From positions 1 to 64,000 of the forward strand of contig JAAERL010001141.1 of NCBI GenBank assembly GCA_024230435.1: 64,000 nt of DNA, read 5' to 3'. Position numbers and translations under genes: made by a program. This DNA comes from Desulfobacteraceae bacterium (lineage in GTDB: Bacteria; Desulfobacterota; Desulfobacteria; Desulfobacterales; Desulfosarcinaceae). How positions within the stretch are numbered: the stretch's first letter is position 1; each line of letters opens with the position of its first letter. Of this stretch, positions 15,590 through 24,307 are shown piece after piece. The notes under the pieces are model-generated. The model saw only the letters and a list, made by a program, of their open reading frames with translations. It was not told where the DNA came from and did not search any database.

Positions 15590-15898
15590 CTAAATTGATG
15601 TGCCATCCGAGCAATATTTTGCTAATATCCGGCCTTGACCATTTAAAATAAAGATCAAAGCGTGACCTTGGGCGGCACTTTGAAGCAAGTCTTCAAAAAT
15701 TATGGCCTGAATTTCAAATTTCCGGTCTTCGGGACCTGCAAGCATGCCTACCGCAGACATAGCAGCATCTTTTTCAACAAATGCGGGAATATAAGACAGA
15801 TTCAGTTCATCATCCTGCTGGCCGATGATGGTGTCACTTTGTCCGGTTCTTTCTATTATAACGTATACCCAAGTTTGGGCTTCCAGTTTTTTTAGCAT
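15590..15898 (-). CDS. Small protein of unknown function
   Basis: 102 residues, not recognised. The composition is that of a compact alpha/beta domain (TWVYVIIERTG...QALIFILNGQGRILA-like strands) with no signal peptide or membrane helix. A ribosome binding site (TAAGGATAAATC) precedes the ATG. It lies downstream of, and in the same direction as, the hybrid kinase, 150 bases away, so the two may share a transcript. Confidence 0.55.
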   Translation of the reverse strand: MLKKLEAQTWVYVIIERTGQSDTIIGQQDDELNLSYIPAFVEKDAAMSAVGMLAGPEDRKFEIQAIIFEDLLQSAAQGHALIFILNGQGRILAKYCSDGTSI

Positions 15899-16052
15899 GA
15901 TTTATCCTTAGTCATTAGAGCTTATCAATGAATTTTTTTTCAGTACTGCAAAACTTTTTACCAATAACCGATAAGCCTGTTTTTTTCAACGAGGGATTTA
16001 ATAAGTGCACTGCAGCTTACAACACTCTAAAATGATGGTATAAATAATGATG

Positions 16053-18020
16053 CTATAAATGAGGTTTATCCAGAATTTTGCGAATTTGTAATATAAAAGG
16101 ATGAATTTGGAACGGCTTTTGAATGAAGCCCGAGCATCCCTTTTCCAATAACATACTGATTTGTTTATTGACATTATAACCGCTGGTAAGCAGAACCCGC
16201 AGGTTGGGTGTAAGTTGGATGAGTTTTTTGTAAACTTGATCTCCGTTTATATCCGGCAGGATCATGTCCAGTATCACTAGATCGATTTGATTTTTATATT
16301 CGTTATAAAGTTCAACCGCTTCGTTTCCTGTGCCCGCCAGAAAGACCCGGTATCCGTGCTTTTCCAAAATATGCCGACTAATCCGGGCGACTGATTCATC
16401 GTCATCAACCAATAAAATTGTTTCGCCGCCTTTGACTAAAGGCGCCGTGTGAGCAGAAACCGGCTGTTGTGTGGTCAAGGCTGGAAAATACAAATTAAAT
16501 GAAGCGCCATGGCCTTTTTCACTATAAACGTTAATAAAACCCTTATGGCTCTTTATTGTGCCGTATACGGCCGCCAGTCCGAAGCCTTCGCTGCGGTTTT
16601 GTCCGTTGGCTGAGAAGTAGGGTTCAAAAATGCGGTCTTTAACACCGTCTTCCAGTCCCGGCCCCGAATCGGTAATCGATAGTTTTACATAGCACCCCGG
16701 TGGCACTTCGTTGACATTGGTACGGCTTTTATCGGAATAAATGTTTTCCGACTGAAGATATAGATCCCCGCCATCAGGCATTGCTTCGGCGGCATTAATG
16801 TAAAGATTGATAAGCATCTGCCCGATCTGTACACGGTCAACCCGCGTGCCCCACAAGTTTGATTCGTAAAATTCATGAATTCTAATGTTTGGATTTGAGC
16901 GTAAAAACATACGGGAAGTGCTTTTGAGAATATTATTTAAATTTGTTTTCATTACAACAAATTTGCCTATTTTGGCAAAAGTCATGATTTGTTTGGCAAG
17001 ATTAATTCCCTTGTCCACAGACTGGTTAATCCTTTCAATATGCCTTTGCAGCAGGTGATCCAGCGGTGCGCTCAGACGCATAAGGGATAAATTGCCCTGT
17101 ATGGCCATCAATACGTTATTGAAACCATGGGCCAAACCGCCTGCCATGGTGCCCAGAGCATCCATTTTTTGGGATTGATGGAGCTGGGCTTGTTGATCCT
17201 GCTGTAGTTTCGATAGATTAATTTGTTCGGGAATATCTCTTAAAATTCCGCGAAAACCGGTAGCCAGATTGTCTTGACCGGTGATCAGCAAGGCGGTAAG
17301 TTCTATGGTCAGCGTATGCCCGTCTTTATGAAAAATTTCATAGTTTGAGACTTTGGTTTGCTTTCCGGTTTTGTATAGCCGGCTGAAAACAGACTCTATT
17401 GACCGGGCTGTACGCGGACTAGTCAGATCGCGAAAACTTTTTCCAATAATCTGTTGGGACGTATAACCTATTATTGTCAAAAAAGATTGATTGCAAAAAG
17501 AAATATGACCCTCAAGGTCGGTTTCAAAAAAACCTTCCTGAATTGAGTTGATAATACAGCTGTAACGATTTTGCCAGCGGGCAGTTTTTTCGTTTATTTT
17601 AAAATCCTGTATATCAATCAATAATCCGGTGATGGTTTTTTGCGAGTTAATGCCTTCGGTTGCGGAAATCATGCATGCGCATACCCAAATATGCGGACCG
17701 CTCGGCCGGCCCAGGCGAAATTCTACGCTTTGACGAAAGCCTTCATTGACTTTTTGCAGTGAATTTAGCATATCCGGAGTATCTTCCGGATGAATGAAAT
17801 CTGTAAAAGGGCAGTTAATCATGGTGTCCGGCTCAACATCGCAGCAATCTGCAACCGCACGGCTTACAAAAGTCAGGGTAAAATCAGAATTTAATGTAAA
17901 AATATAAGCCTTTAAAGCACGGAGAAATTGATCTGCTTGCAATGCGGAATATATACGCACGTTGCCTTCAGGGGCCTCAATTTTGTGATGCAACTCAGCT
18001 GCTGTTTTTTTATCATTCAT
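16053..18020 (-). CDS. PAS-PAS hybrid sensor histidine kinase with C-terminal receiver
   Basis: 655 residues, without obvious membrane helices. Two PAS domains (about 30-140 and 145-265) precede a HisKA domain whose phospho-acceptor motif reads GGLAHGFNNVL; the usual residue after His is Asp, here Gly. The HATPase region (SITDSGPG; GFGLAAVYG) is intact. A receiver domain follows (ILLVDDDESVARI...LVILDMILPD, with its Asp). Phosphotransfer within the chain to the receiver is expected. No separate response regulator or output gene is adjacent. The lack of a membrane anchor suggests a cytoplasmic signal. Confidence 0.88.
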   Translation of the reverse strand: MNDKKTAAELHHKIEAPEGNVRIYSALQADQFLRALKAYIFTLNSDFTLTFVSRAVADCCDVEPDTMINCPFTDFIHPEDTPDMLNSLQKVNEGFRQSVEFRLGRPSGPHIWVCACMISATEGINSQKTITGLLIDIQDFKINEKTARWQNRYSCIINSIQEGFFETDLEGHISFCNQSFLTIIGYTSQQIIGKSFRDLTSPRTARSIESVFSRLYKTGKQTKVSNYEIFHKDGHTLTIELTALLITGQDNLATGFRGILRDIPEQINLSKLQQDQQAQLHQSQKMDALGTMAGGLAHGFNNVLMAIQGNLSLMRLSAPLDHLLQRHIERINQSVDKGINLAKQIMTFAKIGKFVVMKTNLNNILKSTSRMFLRSNPNIRIHEFYESNLWGTRVDRVQIGQMLINLYINAAEAMPDGGDLYLQSENIYSDKSRTNVNEVPPGCYVKLSITDSGPGLEDGVKDRIFEPYFSANGQNRSEGFGLAAVYGTIKSHKGFINVYSEKGHGASFNLYFPALTTQQPVSAHTAPLVKGGETILLVDDDESVARISRHILEKHGYRVFLAGTGNEAVELYNEYKNQIDLVILDMILPDINGDQVYKKLIQLTPNLRVLLTSGYNVNKQISMLLEKGCSGFIQKPFQIHPFILQIRKILDKPHL

Positions 18021-18666
18021 TTTCAGAGCCTTGTGCGAGCGAAGTCCATTTCCGGATGGACGCCTGCCATAAATATCTATAAAAAAATAATAATCACGTG
18101 CAGAATCAAATTCAAAGCGATTGGAGGGCAGATGACGGTAGTAGATTCGTAGCGTAGCAGCAGAACATCAATTATCATTTGTATCTTGCAAGACAGATAA
18201 AATTGATGCTTTTGACATCGTTTGACTCTATTAATATTTATACATTCGGCTCATTCAAAAGCCAAATGAAAAAATTTTGATTCACATCTTAGTCTCGCTT
18301 GCGGCGAACAAAAAAAAGGTTTAACCAAAAAATGATGCAGGGTTTTGTTTTAATATCGACCACAGGAGATGAAACGTTCACTCAAATTTTTGTTAACATC
18401 TTGAATTAATACGTTTTTTATTTCAAATTTACGGGCGCTAAATCAAGGCGACCGAAGTTATGACCAAGCCCGCGATGTATTATGTAGCCAATAGAGCAGA
18501 CTTTAACCGAATACGAATTAAATTAATTTGTCAGATTGTCGATAATCTGTCAAAAAAGGATTTTAGATTACACTCTTGAAATGATGGAATTAAGACTTTA
18601 CATTTATTCGAACTTAATTATATACGTAGCGAACTTTGTAAGTTTTGTTGAATCAAGGAGATCCTG
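18021..18666. other. 646-base gap, AT-rich, no recognised gene
   Basis: The gap lies between the divergent starts of the hybrid kinase and the acidic repeat protein, so it must contain two promoters. No strong -35/-10 pair, RNA gene or repeat copy could be assigned. A weak ribosome binding site (AAGGAGATCCTG) lies directly before the ATG at 18667. Confidence 0.5.
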
Positions 18667-19107
18667 ATGTCTGACACGTTCACTATACCGGATGGCTATT
18701 TAGAATCATTCCGGCGTCTTATGCCTCATCTTGCACCTGGCCTGCGCAATAATGAACAGACCATTCAAAATTTGCTGCTGTTTTTAAAGTTGGGCAACGA
18801 AAAACTGGCGCGTATTGCCATTGAAGCTTTTAACGAAAATTGGCGGCTTGATCAGTTCGAGAAAAAAAAACGCAAGCGTGAAGAAGCCATGCTTATAGAA
18901 AATCTTGATGATGATGAGTCTGAAGATACTATCGGCGAAAGCGAAGATGACGATGACGATGACGATATCGATGCCGATACCGATACCGATACCGATACCG
19001 ATGCCGATGCCGATGCCGATGCCGATGCCGATGCCGATGCCGATGCCGATGCCGATGCCGATGCCGATGCCGATGCCGAAGAAAATAAAAATACAGATAT
19101 GGAATAA
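18667..19107 (+). CDS. Acidic protein with Asp-Ala/Asp-Thr dipeptide repeat tail
   Basis: 146 residues. Residues 1-70 look like a folded helical domain (FTIPDGYLESFRRLMPHLAPG...LKLGNEKLARIAIEAF). A short basic patch follows (EKKKRKREE), and the rest is almost purely acidic: DDDESEDT, DDDDDDD, then DA, four DT and thirteen DA units. It is not recognised. The charge pattern suggests a protein that binds cations or basic partners, or acts as a flexible tether. The start is well placed, with AAGGAGATCCTG just upstream. The coding hexamer array makes the tail length prone to change without frameshift. Confidence 0.65.
   Translation: MSDTFTIPDGYLESFRRLMPHLAPGLRNNEQTIQNLLLFLKLGNEKLARIAIEAFNENWRLDQFEKKKRKREEAMLIENLDDDESEDTIGESEDDDDDDDIDADTDTDTDTDADADADADADADADADADADADADAEENKNTDME
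18970..19077 (+). repeat. In-frame hexanucleotide tandem repeat (GAT GCC/GAT ACC)
   Basis: One GATGCC, four GATACC and then thirteen identical GATGCC units (19000-19077) lie in frame. They encode the DA/DT tail of the acidic protein. Identical units at the DNA level point to slipped-strand expansion rather than codon-level selection. Confidence 0.9.
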
Positions 19108-19219
19108 TAGGGATGATTTTTCCAGGAATAATTTTTTAAGATTATCCAGCGGGAATTACCGGTAATTTATTGCCAGAAGCAATCACTACTGTTTATAAAA
19201 CGGGGGATACATGTAAACT

Positions 19220-20095
19220 ATGGGTTCTATGCGGCCCTTGTTCGCTGGTTTATCGGAAACCCAAGCCCGGACCTATGAGCTTGTTTTGAAGGCTATGGCA
19301 ATCCCGCATCATGTTTATAGAAAACGAAGCGGGCGAGTAATTGAAGTTTCATCAGGTCAGCGGCGTGCGGCCGTAAAGGCCATCAGGCTTTACCGGATTG
19401 AAAACCCCGAATCGATCACAGCACAACCGGAAAACCGGTTGAGTATTGCAAAAACCTATTCCGCTATTTATTTCGTTGCCGCATTGGTAACGATACATGC
19501 CGCAGTCTATGATGGTTATGAACGTAAGGTTTTTTTCGATACCTATAGCGCTGATGCGGCAAGTATCCTCAAAGGGCAAGTCTATCGCTGCGTCAGCGCG
19601 CTGTTATTTCATATCGATTGGGCTCATCTGTTGGGCAATACAGCGGGCTTGCTGATTTTTGGAACAGCGGTGGCCTCACTTTGCGGCTGGGGAATAGGCT
19701 GGCTCATGATTGTATCGGCAGCAGCTATGGCAAACCTGATTACTGCGCTTTGGTATGGATCGAATCATTCGGCTGTAGGCGCCTCAACGGCGCTTTTTGC
19801 TGCTGTGGGGATCTGCTCGGTCATCAGCCTTAGCCTCAGAATAAATCGCAAAGAAGATTACAAAAGAGCCATGCTCCCATTGATGGGTGGAATGGCTTTT
19901 TTGGCTTACATGGGCTCATCTCCGAACTCGGATCTGGCCGGGCATTTGTTCGGATTTATTTCCGGTTTGGCTGCCGGTGCTGTGTACGCATTATTTTTCA
20001 AACATCCTGCCCGCTGGCCATGGCAGTCGGCAGCAATGCTGGCCACGTTTATTCTAATTGCGGGAAGCTGGATATGGGGGGTGACCGCAATTTAG
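19220..20095 (+). CDS. Rhomboid-family intramembrane serine protease
   Basis: 291 residues. A cytosolic N-terminal region of about 80 residues precedes six to seven membrane helices. The rhomboid signatures are present: HIDWAHLLGNTAG (HxxxN motif), the catalytic Ser in GASTALFAAVG and the catalytic His in DLAGHLFGFISG. The usual GxSG reads GASTA, so the residue after Ser is Thr instead of Gly. Rhomboids cleave single-pass membrane proteins within the bilayer. The start could be the ATG at 19220 or 19229. It follows the acidic repeat gene on the same strand by about 110 bases. Confidence 0.88.
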   Translation: MGSMRPLFAGLSETQARTYELVLKAMAIPHHVYRKRSGRVIEVSSGQRRAAVKAIRLYRIENPESITAQPENRLSIAKTYSAIYFVAALVTIHAAVYDGYERKVFFDTYSADAASILKGQVYRCVSALLFHIDWAHLLGNTAGLLIFGTAVASLCGWGIGWLMIVSAAAMANLITALWYGSNHSAVGASTALFAAVGICSVISLSLRINRKEDYKRAMLPLMGGMAFLAYMGSSPNSDLAGHLFGFISGLAAGAVYALFFKHPARWPWQSAAMLATFILIAGSWIWGVTAI

Positions 20096-20123
20096 GCGAT
20101 TTTTTCCCGCCAATCGTCTTATA

Positions 20124-21008
20124 TCAAAGTGGATATGGGGTAAGGCTTTCCCAACCAGTCTCAGTAACCAAAATGGTTTGTTCGAATTGCGCGGACAGCG
20201 ACCGGTCCTTGGTAATGGCGGTCCATTTATCATCTAAAATAATCAATTCACGCCCGCCTAAATTGATCATAGGTTCAATTGTGAAAACCATTCCCGGAAC
20301 CAATCGGGTCCCCGCATTTTTAGACCCGAAATGCGGCACTTGCGGTGCTTCATGGAATTCAAACCCCACACCATGGCCGACAAATTCACGTACTACTGAA
20401 CATCCCTGGCCTTGTGAATATTTCTGGATTGCCCAACCGATGTCTCCCAAAGTGTTATCGGGCTTAACCATTTGAATGCCTTCGTTTAGGCTTTGCCTTG
20501 CCACATCGACAATTTTTTTGGCTTCGGCGGATGGCTCTCCTATAAAAAAGGTTTTATTCGCATCGGCATAATAGCCATTCAAAATGGTGGTCACGTCAAC
20601 ATTGATAATATCCCCGTCATTTAAAACCCGCGTACCCGGGATGCCGTGGCAGATTTGTTCATTTATTGATGTGCACACACTTTTGGGAAAACCACGGTAA
20701 TTTAATGGGGCGGGAATACCATTATTTTTCAAAGTGAATTCATGAACAAGGGTGTTTATCGAGTCCGTGGTGATACCCTGCTTGAGGTGATCTTCTACGA
20801 GCTGCAGGGTTTGAAGGACAAGTTTACCTGCATTACGGATACCTTGGATATCAATAGTGGATTTTAACTTGATCCGGGCATTTTCCGGATGCCGCCGGTC
20901 CTGCTGTGAGGATGAATTGACCAGACAGCATTTTTTGTATTTTTTTCCGCTGTTACACGGACAAGGATTGTTTCGTCCGATTTTAACACTTCGTATAGGT
21001 TGTGTCAC
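20124..21008 (-). CDS. map: Type I methionine aminopeptidase with N-terminal SEC-C motif
   Basis: 294 residues. An N-terminal SEC-C zinc-binding motif (NNPCPCNSGKKYKKCC) precedes the aminopeptidase domain. Metal ligands are seen in DIINVDVTTILNGYYADANKTF (two Asp), GHGVGFEFHEAP (His), FTIEPMI (Glu) and QFEQTILVT (Glu). It removes N-terminal methionine from new proteins and is normally essential unless duplicated. The SEC-C motif is a known variant in several bacterial lineages. It converges on the rhomboid gene. Confidence 0.95.
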   Translation of the reverse strand: MTQPIRSVKIGRNNPCPCNSGKKYKKCCLVNSSSQQDRRHPENARIKLKSTIDIQGIRNAGKLVLQTLQLVEDHLKQGITTDSINTLVHEFTLKNNGIPAPLNYRGFPKSVCTSINEQICHGIPGTRVLNDGDIINVDVTTILNGYYADANKTFFIGEPSAEAKKIVDVARQSLNEGIQMVKPDNTLGDIGWAIQKYSQGQGCSVVREFVGHGVGFEFHEAPQVPHFGSKNAGTRLVPGMVFTIEPMINLGGRELIILDDKWTAITKDRSLSAQFEQTILVTETGWESLTPYPL

Positions 21009-21171
21009 GATGCTGTGTTCCTTTCAAAAACGGCTGTTAGCCCAGATTTCCAAAATCGTAGGTCATCCTATAAATTATTGGCCAAATAGTGTCAATCAAC
21101 TATCTAAAACAACTATGAGTGATTCTATCCTAAAGGGCTATCCTTTTGGCTGGTTTGTTCATATTGGTTGG

Positions 21172-22131
21172 TTATAGATCACGCGTGTCCGGATGGGGTG
21201 AATCTTTGTCTTTAAGGAAGGCGCTATTATGTTTTTGGGCGCATTCATGGCAGATCCCATGACCTAATTGGGATTGCGGGTGTTTTTGAATATAAGCCTT
21301 AATTTGATTCCAATAGCCTTTATCATCTCGAATTTTTTTGCAATGTGAACAAATTGGCAACAGTCCGCTCAACGTTTTTATTTGGCTTAGTGAGCTCTGC
21401 AGCTCAGCAATGACTTCATGGCGTTTTGATGCCTCTTTTAATAATCTTTGGCGCCCGAAATAAATCCCGATAATTCCAGTTGCCCAAATACACGTATAAG
21501 CAATTATAATTTTCAAATATACATTTTTTAGCAGTTTCAATTGCGAATCAGCCGATATTGTTACACTGATTCCACCTCTTAAATCTCCTTCTTTGTAACC
21601 CTGGTCCGAATGACATTTAAGGCAGGAATCTGTCACCCATAAAGGCGCCATGTAACGAAAATTGGGCTTGGCGCCTTCAATTTCAATAAGTTGCGAAAAT
21701 TCATCCGCTCGCGAGGAAAAGGATTTCAATGCCTTTGCTTCCCATATATCCGGAAAGTTTTTCGGCCTAATAGGATTTGTGCTCGTGATATGGAACCAGG
21801 CCATTTTTTTTTTGGTCATGATTTGTCCAATTTGCCGGGTCATGTATGCAGGATTGATTTTTGTGAGTTTCATACCCCTTTTGGTTGTCACATCGCGGAA
21901 GGAATCATTTAAATATGGATTGGGCAGGGTATTATACGTAACCGGGACATAAACGCCTCCATGGGAGGCGTTCCATGCCCTGATGGAAACAATACTTTGA
22001 AAAAATGATCGGGCCTGCAGCAATAAATACTTCTCCGCATGGACCTTCTCATTTTTAATTGCCCACAGGCACAAAATCGCAATACCGGCTGCCCATAAAA
22101 TCGCGACTATGAATACCTTCTTTTTGGTCAT
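21172..22131 (-). CDS. DUF3365 haem-type (CxxCH) membrane sensor with C-terminal Cys-rich motif
   Basis: 319 residues from the ATG at 22131 (an in-frame ATG at 22179 is also possible; neither has a strong ribosome binding site). An N-terminal membrane helix leads into a periplasmic DUF3365-type domain carrying one c-type haem site, CLKCH. A second membrane helix (IIIAYTCIWATGIIGIYFG) and a coiled coil follow. The C-terminus has LPICSHCKKIRDDKGYW...ICHECAQKH, a motif with four cysteines often found at the end of signalling proteins in this group of bacteria. The protein has no kinase domain, so it probably senses redox or a ligand in the periplasm and passes the signal on by protein contact. 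Confidence 0.8.
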   Translation of the reverse strand: MTKKKVFIVAILWAAGIAILCLWAIKNEKVHAEKYLLLQARSFFQSIVSIRAWNASHGGVYVPVTYNTLPNPYLNDSFRDVTTKRGMKLTKINPAYMTRQIGQIMTKKKMAWFHITSTNPIRPKNFPDIWEAKALKSFSSRADEFSQLIEIEGAKPNFRYMAPLWVTDSCLKCHSDQGYKEGDLRGGISVTISADSQLKLLKNVYLKIIIAYTCIWATGIIGIYFGRQRLLKEASKRHEVIAELQSSLSQIKTLSGLLPICSHCKKIRDDKGYWNQIKAYIQKHPQSQLGHGICHECAQKHNSAFLKDKDSPHPDTRDL

Positions 22132-22327
22132 AAATTTTTTCAGGCCTTTATTTTTTCGGGCCTTTAGATAAGGAATCATTGTTAAAATTTTAGTCTGTGT
22201 TAAGTTTATTGATAAATCAATCTTTTTTAGGAAAATATTCTAAACTTTTTGTTTTTAAAGAATATCTTTGGCTTTTTATCCCGGAAATAAGGGATCTGAC
22301 ATAAAAATCGAAAGGAGTTTTGCATCT

Positions 22328-22702
22328 ATGACCTTGGTAAACAGTGAATCCCGAAAAGATATGGGCTGGGAAAACAGGGTATTATGCAGTGATGGCAATT
22401 GTATCGGTGTGATTGGCCCTGATGGCCGATGCAAAGAATGCGCTCGGGTATATGAGGGCGAATTGCCCGAGAGCTTGAAGCAAAACGGCGGTTCACATGA
22501 AAGTGGTGAAAATAGAATCCGTGAATCTGCGGCTTGGCCTGAAAAAACAGACCAGGATAGCATTGAGAAAGACGAAGAAGCGTTGCAGGAGAATGTTAAC
22601 AGTGATGATCAATGGCATCAGCGAAGGTTGTGCAGCGATGGCAATTGTATCGGCGTGATCGGTCCTGATGGGCGGTGCAAGGAGTGTGGGCTTTCTTCGT
22701 GA
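22328..22702 (+). CDS. Small protein with tandem LCSDGNCIGVIGPDGRCKEC motifs
   Basis: 124 residues from the ATG at 22328 (GAAAGGAG upstream; the in-frame ATG at 22268 lacks one). The same 20-residue cysteine motif stands near the N-terminus (about 21-40) and at the C-terminus (about 101-120). Each has three cysteines, arranged as CSDGNC and CKEC with the glycine-rich GPDGR turn between, so each could hold a zinc ion or form part of a metal site. The linker is acidic and hydrophilic. The motif is recognised as a recurring one in deltaproteobacteria. The function is unknown. Confidence 0.75.
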   Translation: MTLVNSESRKDMGWENRVLCSDGNCIGVIGPDGRCKECARVYEGELPESLKQNGGSHESGENRIRESAAWPEKTDQDSIEKDEEALQENVNSDDQWHQRRLCSDGNCIGVIGPDGRCKECGLSS

Positions 22703-22749
22703 TATTGATCCGTAAATGGCCGGTTTGTCCGATATCCTCGTTTTCTGAT

Positions 22750-24276
22750 TTACCGGTAATGCTTGTAATAAACGCCATAACGTTTGGCTTTATACGCGAA
22801 TTTTCTCACCGTAGTTTTCAGAATTTTCGAGGCCATGGTGACATTTCCATGCGTATTTTTTAATGCGTCTATAATCATCTCTTTTTCCAGGTTGCAAAGG
22901 GCGTCTTCCAAAGAAAGATCCGGCAATGTATTCGATTCTGTGCCGGTTTGCAGCGTAGGAGGCAGATGATAGCTATGAATGACGCCGCTATCACACAGCA
23001 AAACGGCCCGTTCAATACAGTTTTCCAGCTCGCGCACATTGCCCGGCCAATGGTAATCCATGAGCATGTCAATCGCCGGAGTTGAAAACCGTTTGATCTG
23101 TTTGTTGTTTTCAGTACAGTATTTCTCCAGAAAAAAGTCGGCAAGCAAAAGTATATCTGTCTTGCGTTCTCTTAACGGCGGCATATAAATGGGAAAAACA
23201 TTGAGCCGATAGTAGAGATCGCCCCTGAACGATCCGTCATCTACGGCTTGTTCCAGGTTTTTATTGGTTGCTGCAATGATGCGCACATCCACTTTGATAC
23301 TACGCTGACCTCCTACCCGTTCAAACTCTTTTTCCTGCAGAACGCGCAGCAGATTAGCCTGGACATCCAACCCGATGCTGCCGATTTCATCCAAAAAGAG
23401 TGTTCCTTTGTCAGCCAGTTCGAATTTTCCAAGCTTTTGTTTAATAGCGCCAGTAAAAGCACCTTTTTCATGGCCGAAAAGTTCACTCTCGATCAGGTTT
23501 GCCGGAATAGCGGCGCAGTTGATTTTAACAAAGGGTTTCTTGGCGCGCGTGCTGTTGTAATGAACCGAGTGGGCCACCAGCTCCTTTCCAGTTCCGCTTT
23601 CCCCACGAATTAAAACCGTGGCGTTGCTTTGGCAAACCTGGGAAACCATCTGGAATACTTCCCGCATCTTATTGCTATTGCCTACAATGCTGGTAATACG
23701 GTATTTATTTTCCAGCTCATCGCGCAGCCTTTTGTTTTCATCGCTTAACCGCTCTTTTTCAAGGGTGATGGTTTCCAGGTTGATAACGTGCTGGGCGATC
23801 ATTGTGGCCACAACGGACAAGAGCCGTTCGCCGTCTTTTAGATCGTATGTTTGCTCGTAGGGCCGGTCCACGCTCAAAGCGCCGATAACATGGTTGCCTT
23901 TCTGGATGGGGACGCAAAAAAAAGAAAGCTCTTTATGGGTTTTGCCCTTTTTACGAGCCGCGGTACGGTCCAGAAATAATGGTTCTTCACTGATTTTTGG
24001 AATTGTCAAGGCCTTGCCGGTCTGAATCACACGTCCGGTGACACCTTCACCAAGTTTGTATTTTACCCGTTCGATGGTGCTTTGGGACAAACTATGGGCA
24101 ACTTCGATGCTGATTTCATCACGCAGGGGATTTAAAATGGAAATGGTTCCACGCACCATGTTCAAGGAGTTGGCCAGGATATCCAGTACATGGTAGAGTG
24201 ATTTCTTTAACTCAAGATGTTGGTTGAGCGACTGGCTGATTTCGTAAAAAAGCGTAACCTGTTCGATACGTTTCAT
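22750..24276 (-). CDS. GAF domain sigma-54-dependent activator (NifA-like)
   Basis: 508 residues from the ATG at 24276. A GAF domain (about 5-165: LYHVLDILANSLNMVRGTIS...) comes first. The AAA+ domain follows, with Walker A GESGTGKE, an intact GAFTGA loop and Walker B LFLDEIG. A Fis-type helix-turn-helix lies at the C-terminus (GNVTMASKILKTTVRKFAYKAKRYG). The layout resembles NifA and other GAF-type enhancer-binding proteins, but no nitrogenase genes are near, so a nif role is not supported. It diverges from dinB with only 31 bases between start codons. Confidence 0.9.
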   Translation of the reverse strand: MKRIEQVTLFYEISQSLNQHLELKKSLYHVLDILANSLNMVRGTISILNPLRDEISIEVAHSLSQSTIERVKYKLGEGVTGRVIQTGKALTIPKISEEPLFLDRTAARKKGKTHKELSFFCVPIQKGNHVIGALSVDRPYEQTYDLKDGERLLSVVATMIAQHVINLETITLEKERLSDENKRLRDELENKYRITSIVGNSNKMREVFQMVSQVCQSNATVLIRGESGTGKELVAHSVHYNSTRAKKPFVKINCAAIPANLIESELFGHEKGAFTGAIKQKLGKFELADKGTLFLDEIGSIGLDVQANLLRVLQEKEFERVGGQRSIKVDVRIIAATNKNLEQAVDDGSFRGDLYYRLNVFPIYMPPLRERKTDILLLADFFLEKYCTENNKQIKRFSTPAIDMLMDYHWPGNVRELENCIERAVLLCDSGVIHSYHLPPTLQTGTESNTLPDLSLEDALCNLEKEMIIDALKNTHGNVTMASKILKTTVRKFAYKAKRYGVYYKHYR

Positions 24277-24307
24277 AGAATATGAACTTATAACAATTTT
24301 GTAACAT

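Noticed and set aside
22750..24276. nifA nitrogen-fixation regulator
   Set aside because: The domain order fits, but no nif gene is in the window; only the class, not the role, is supported.
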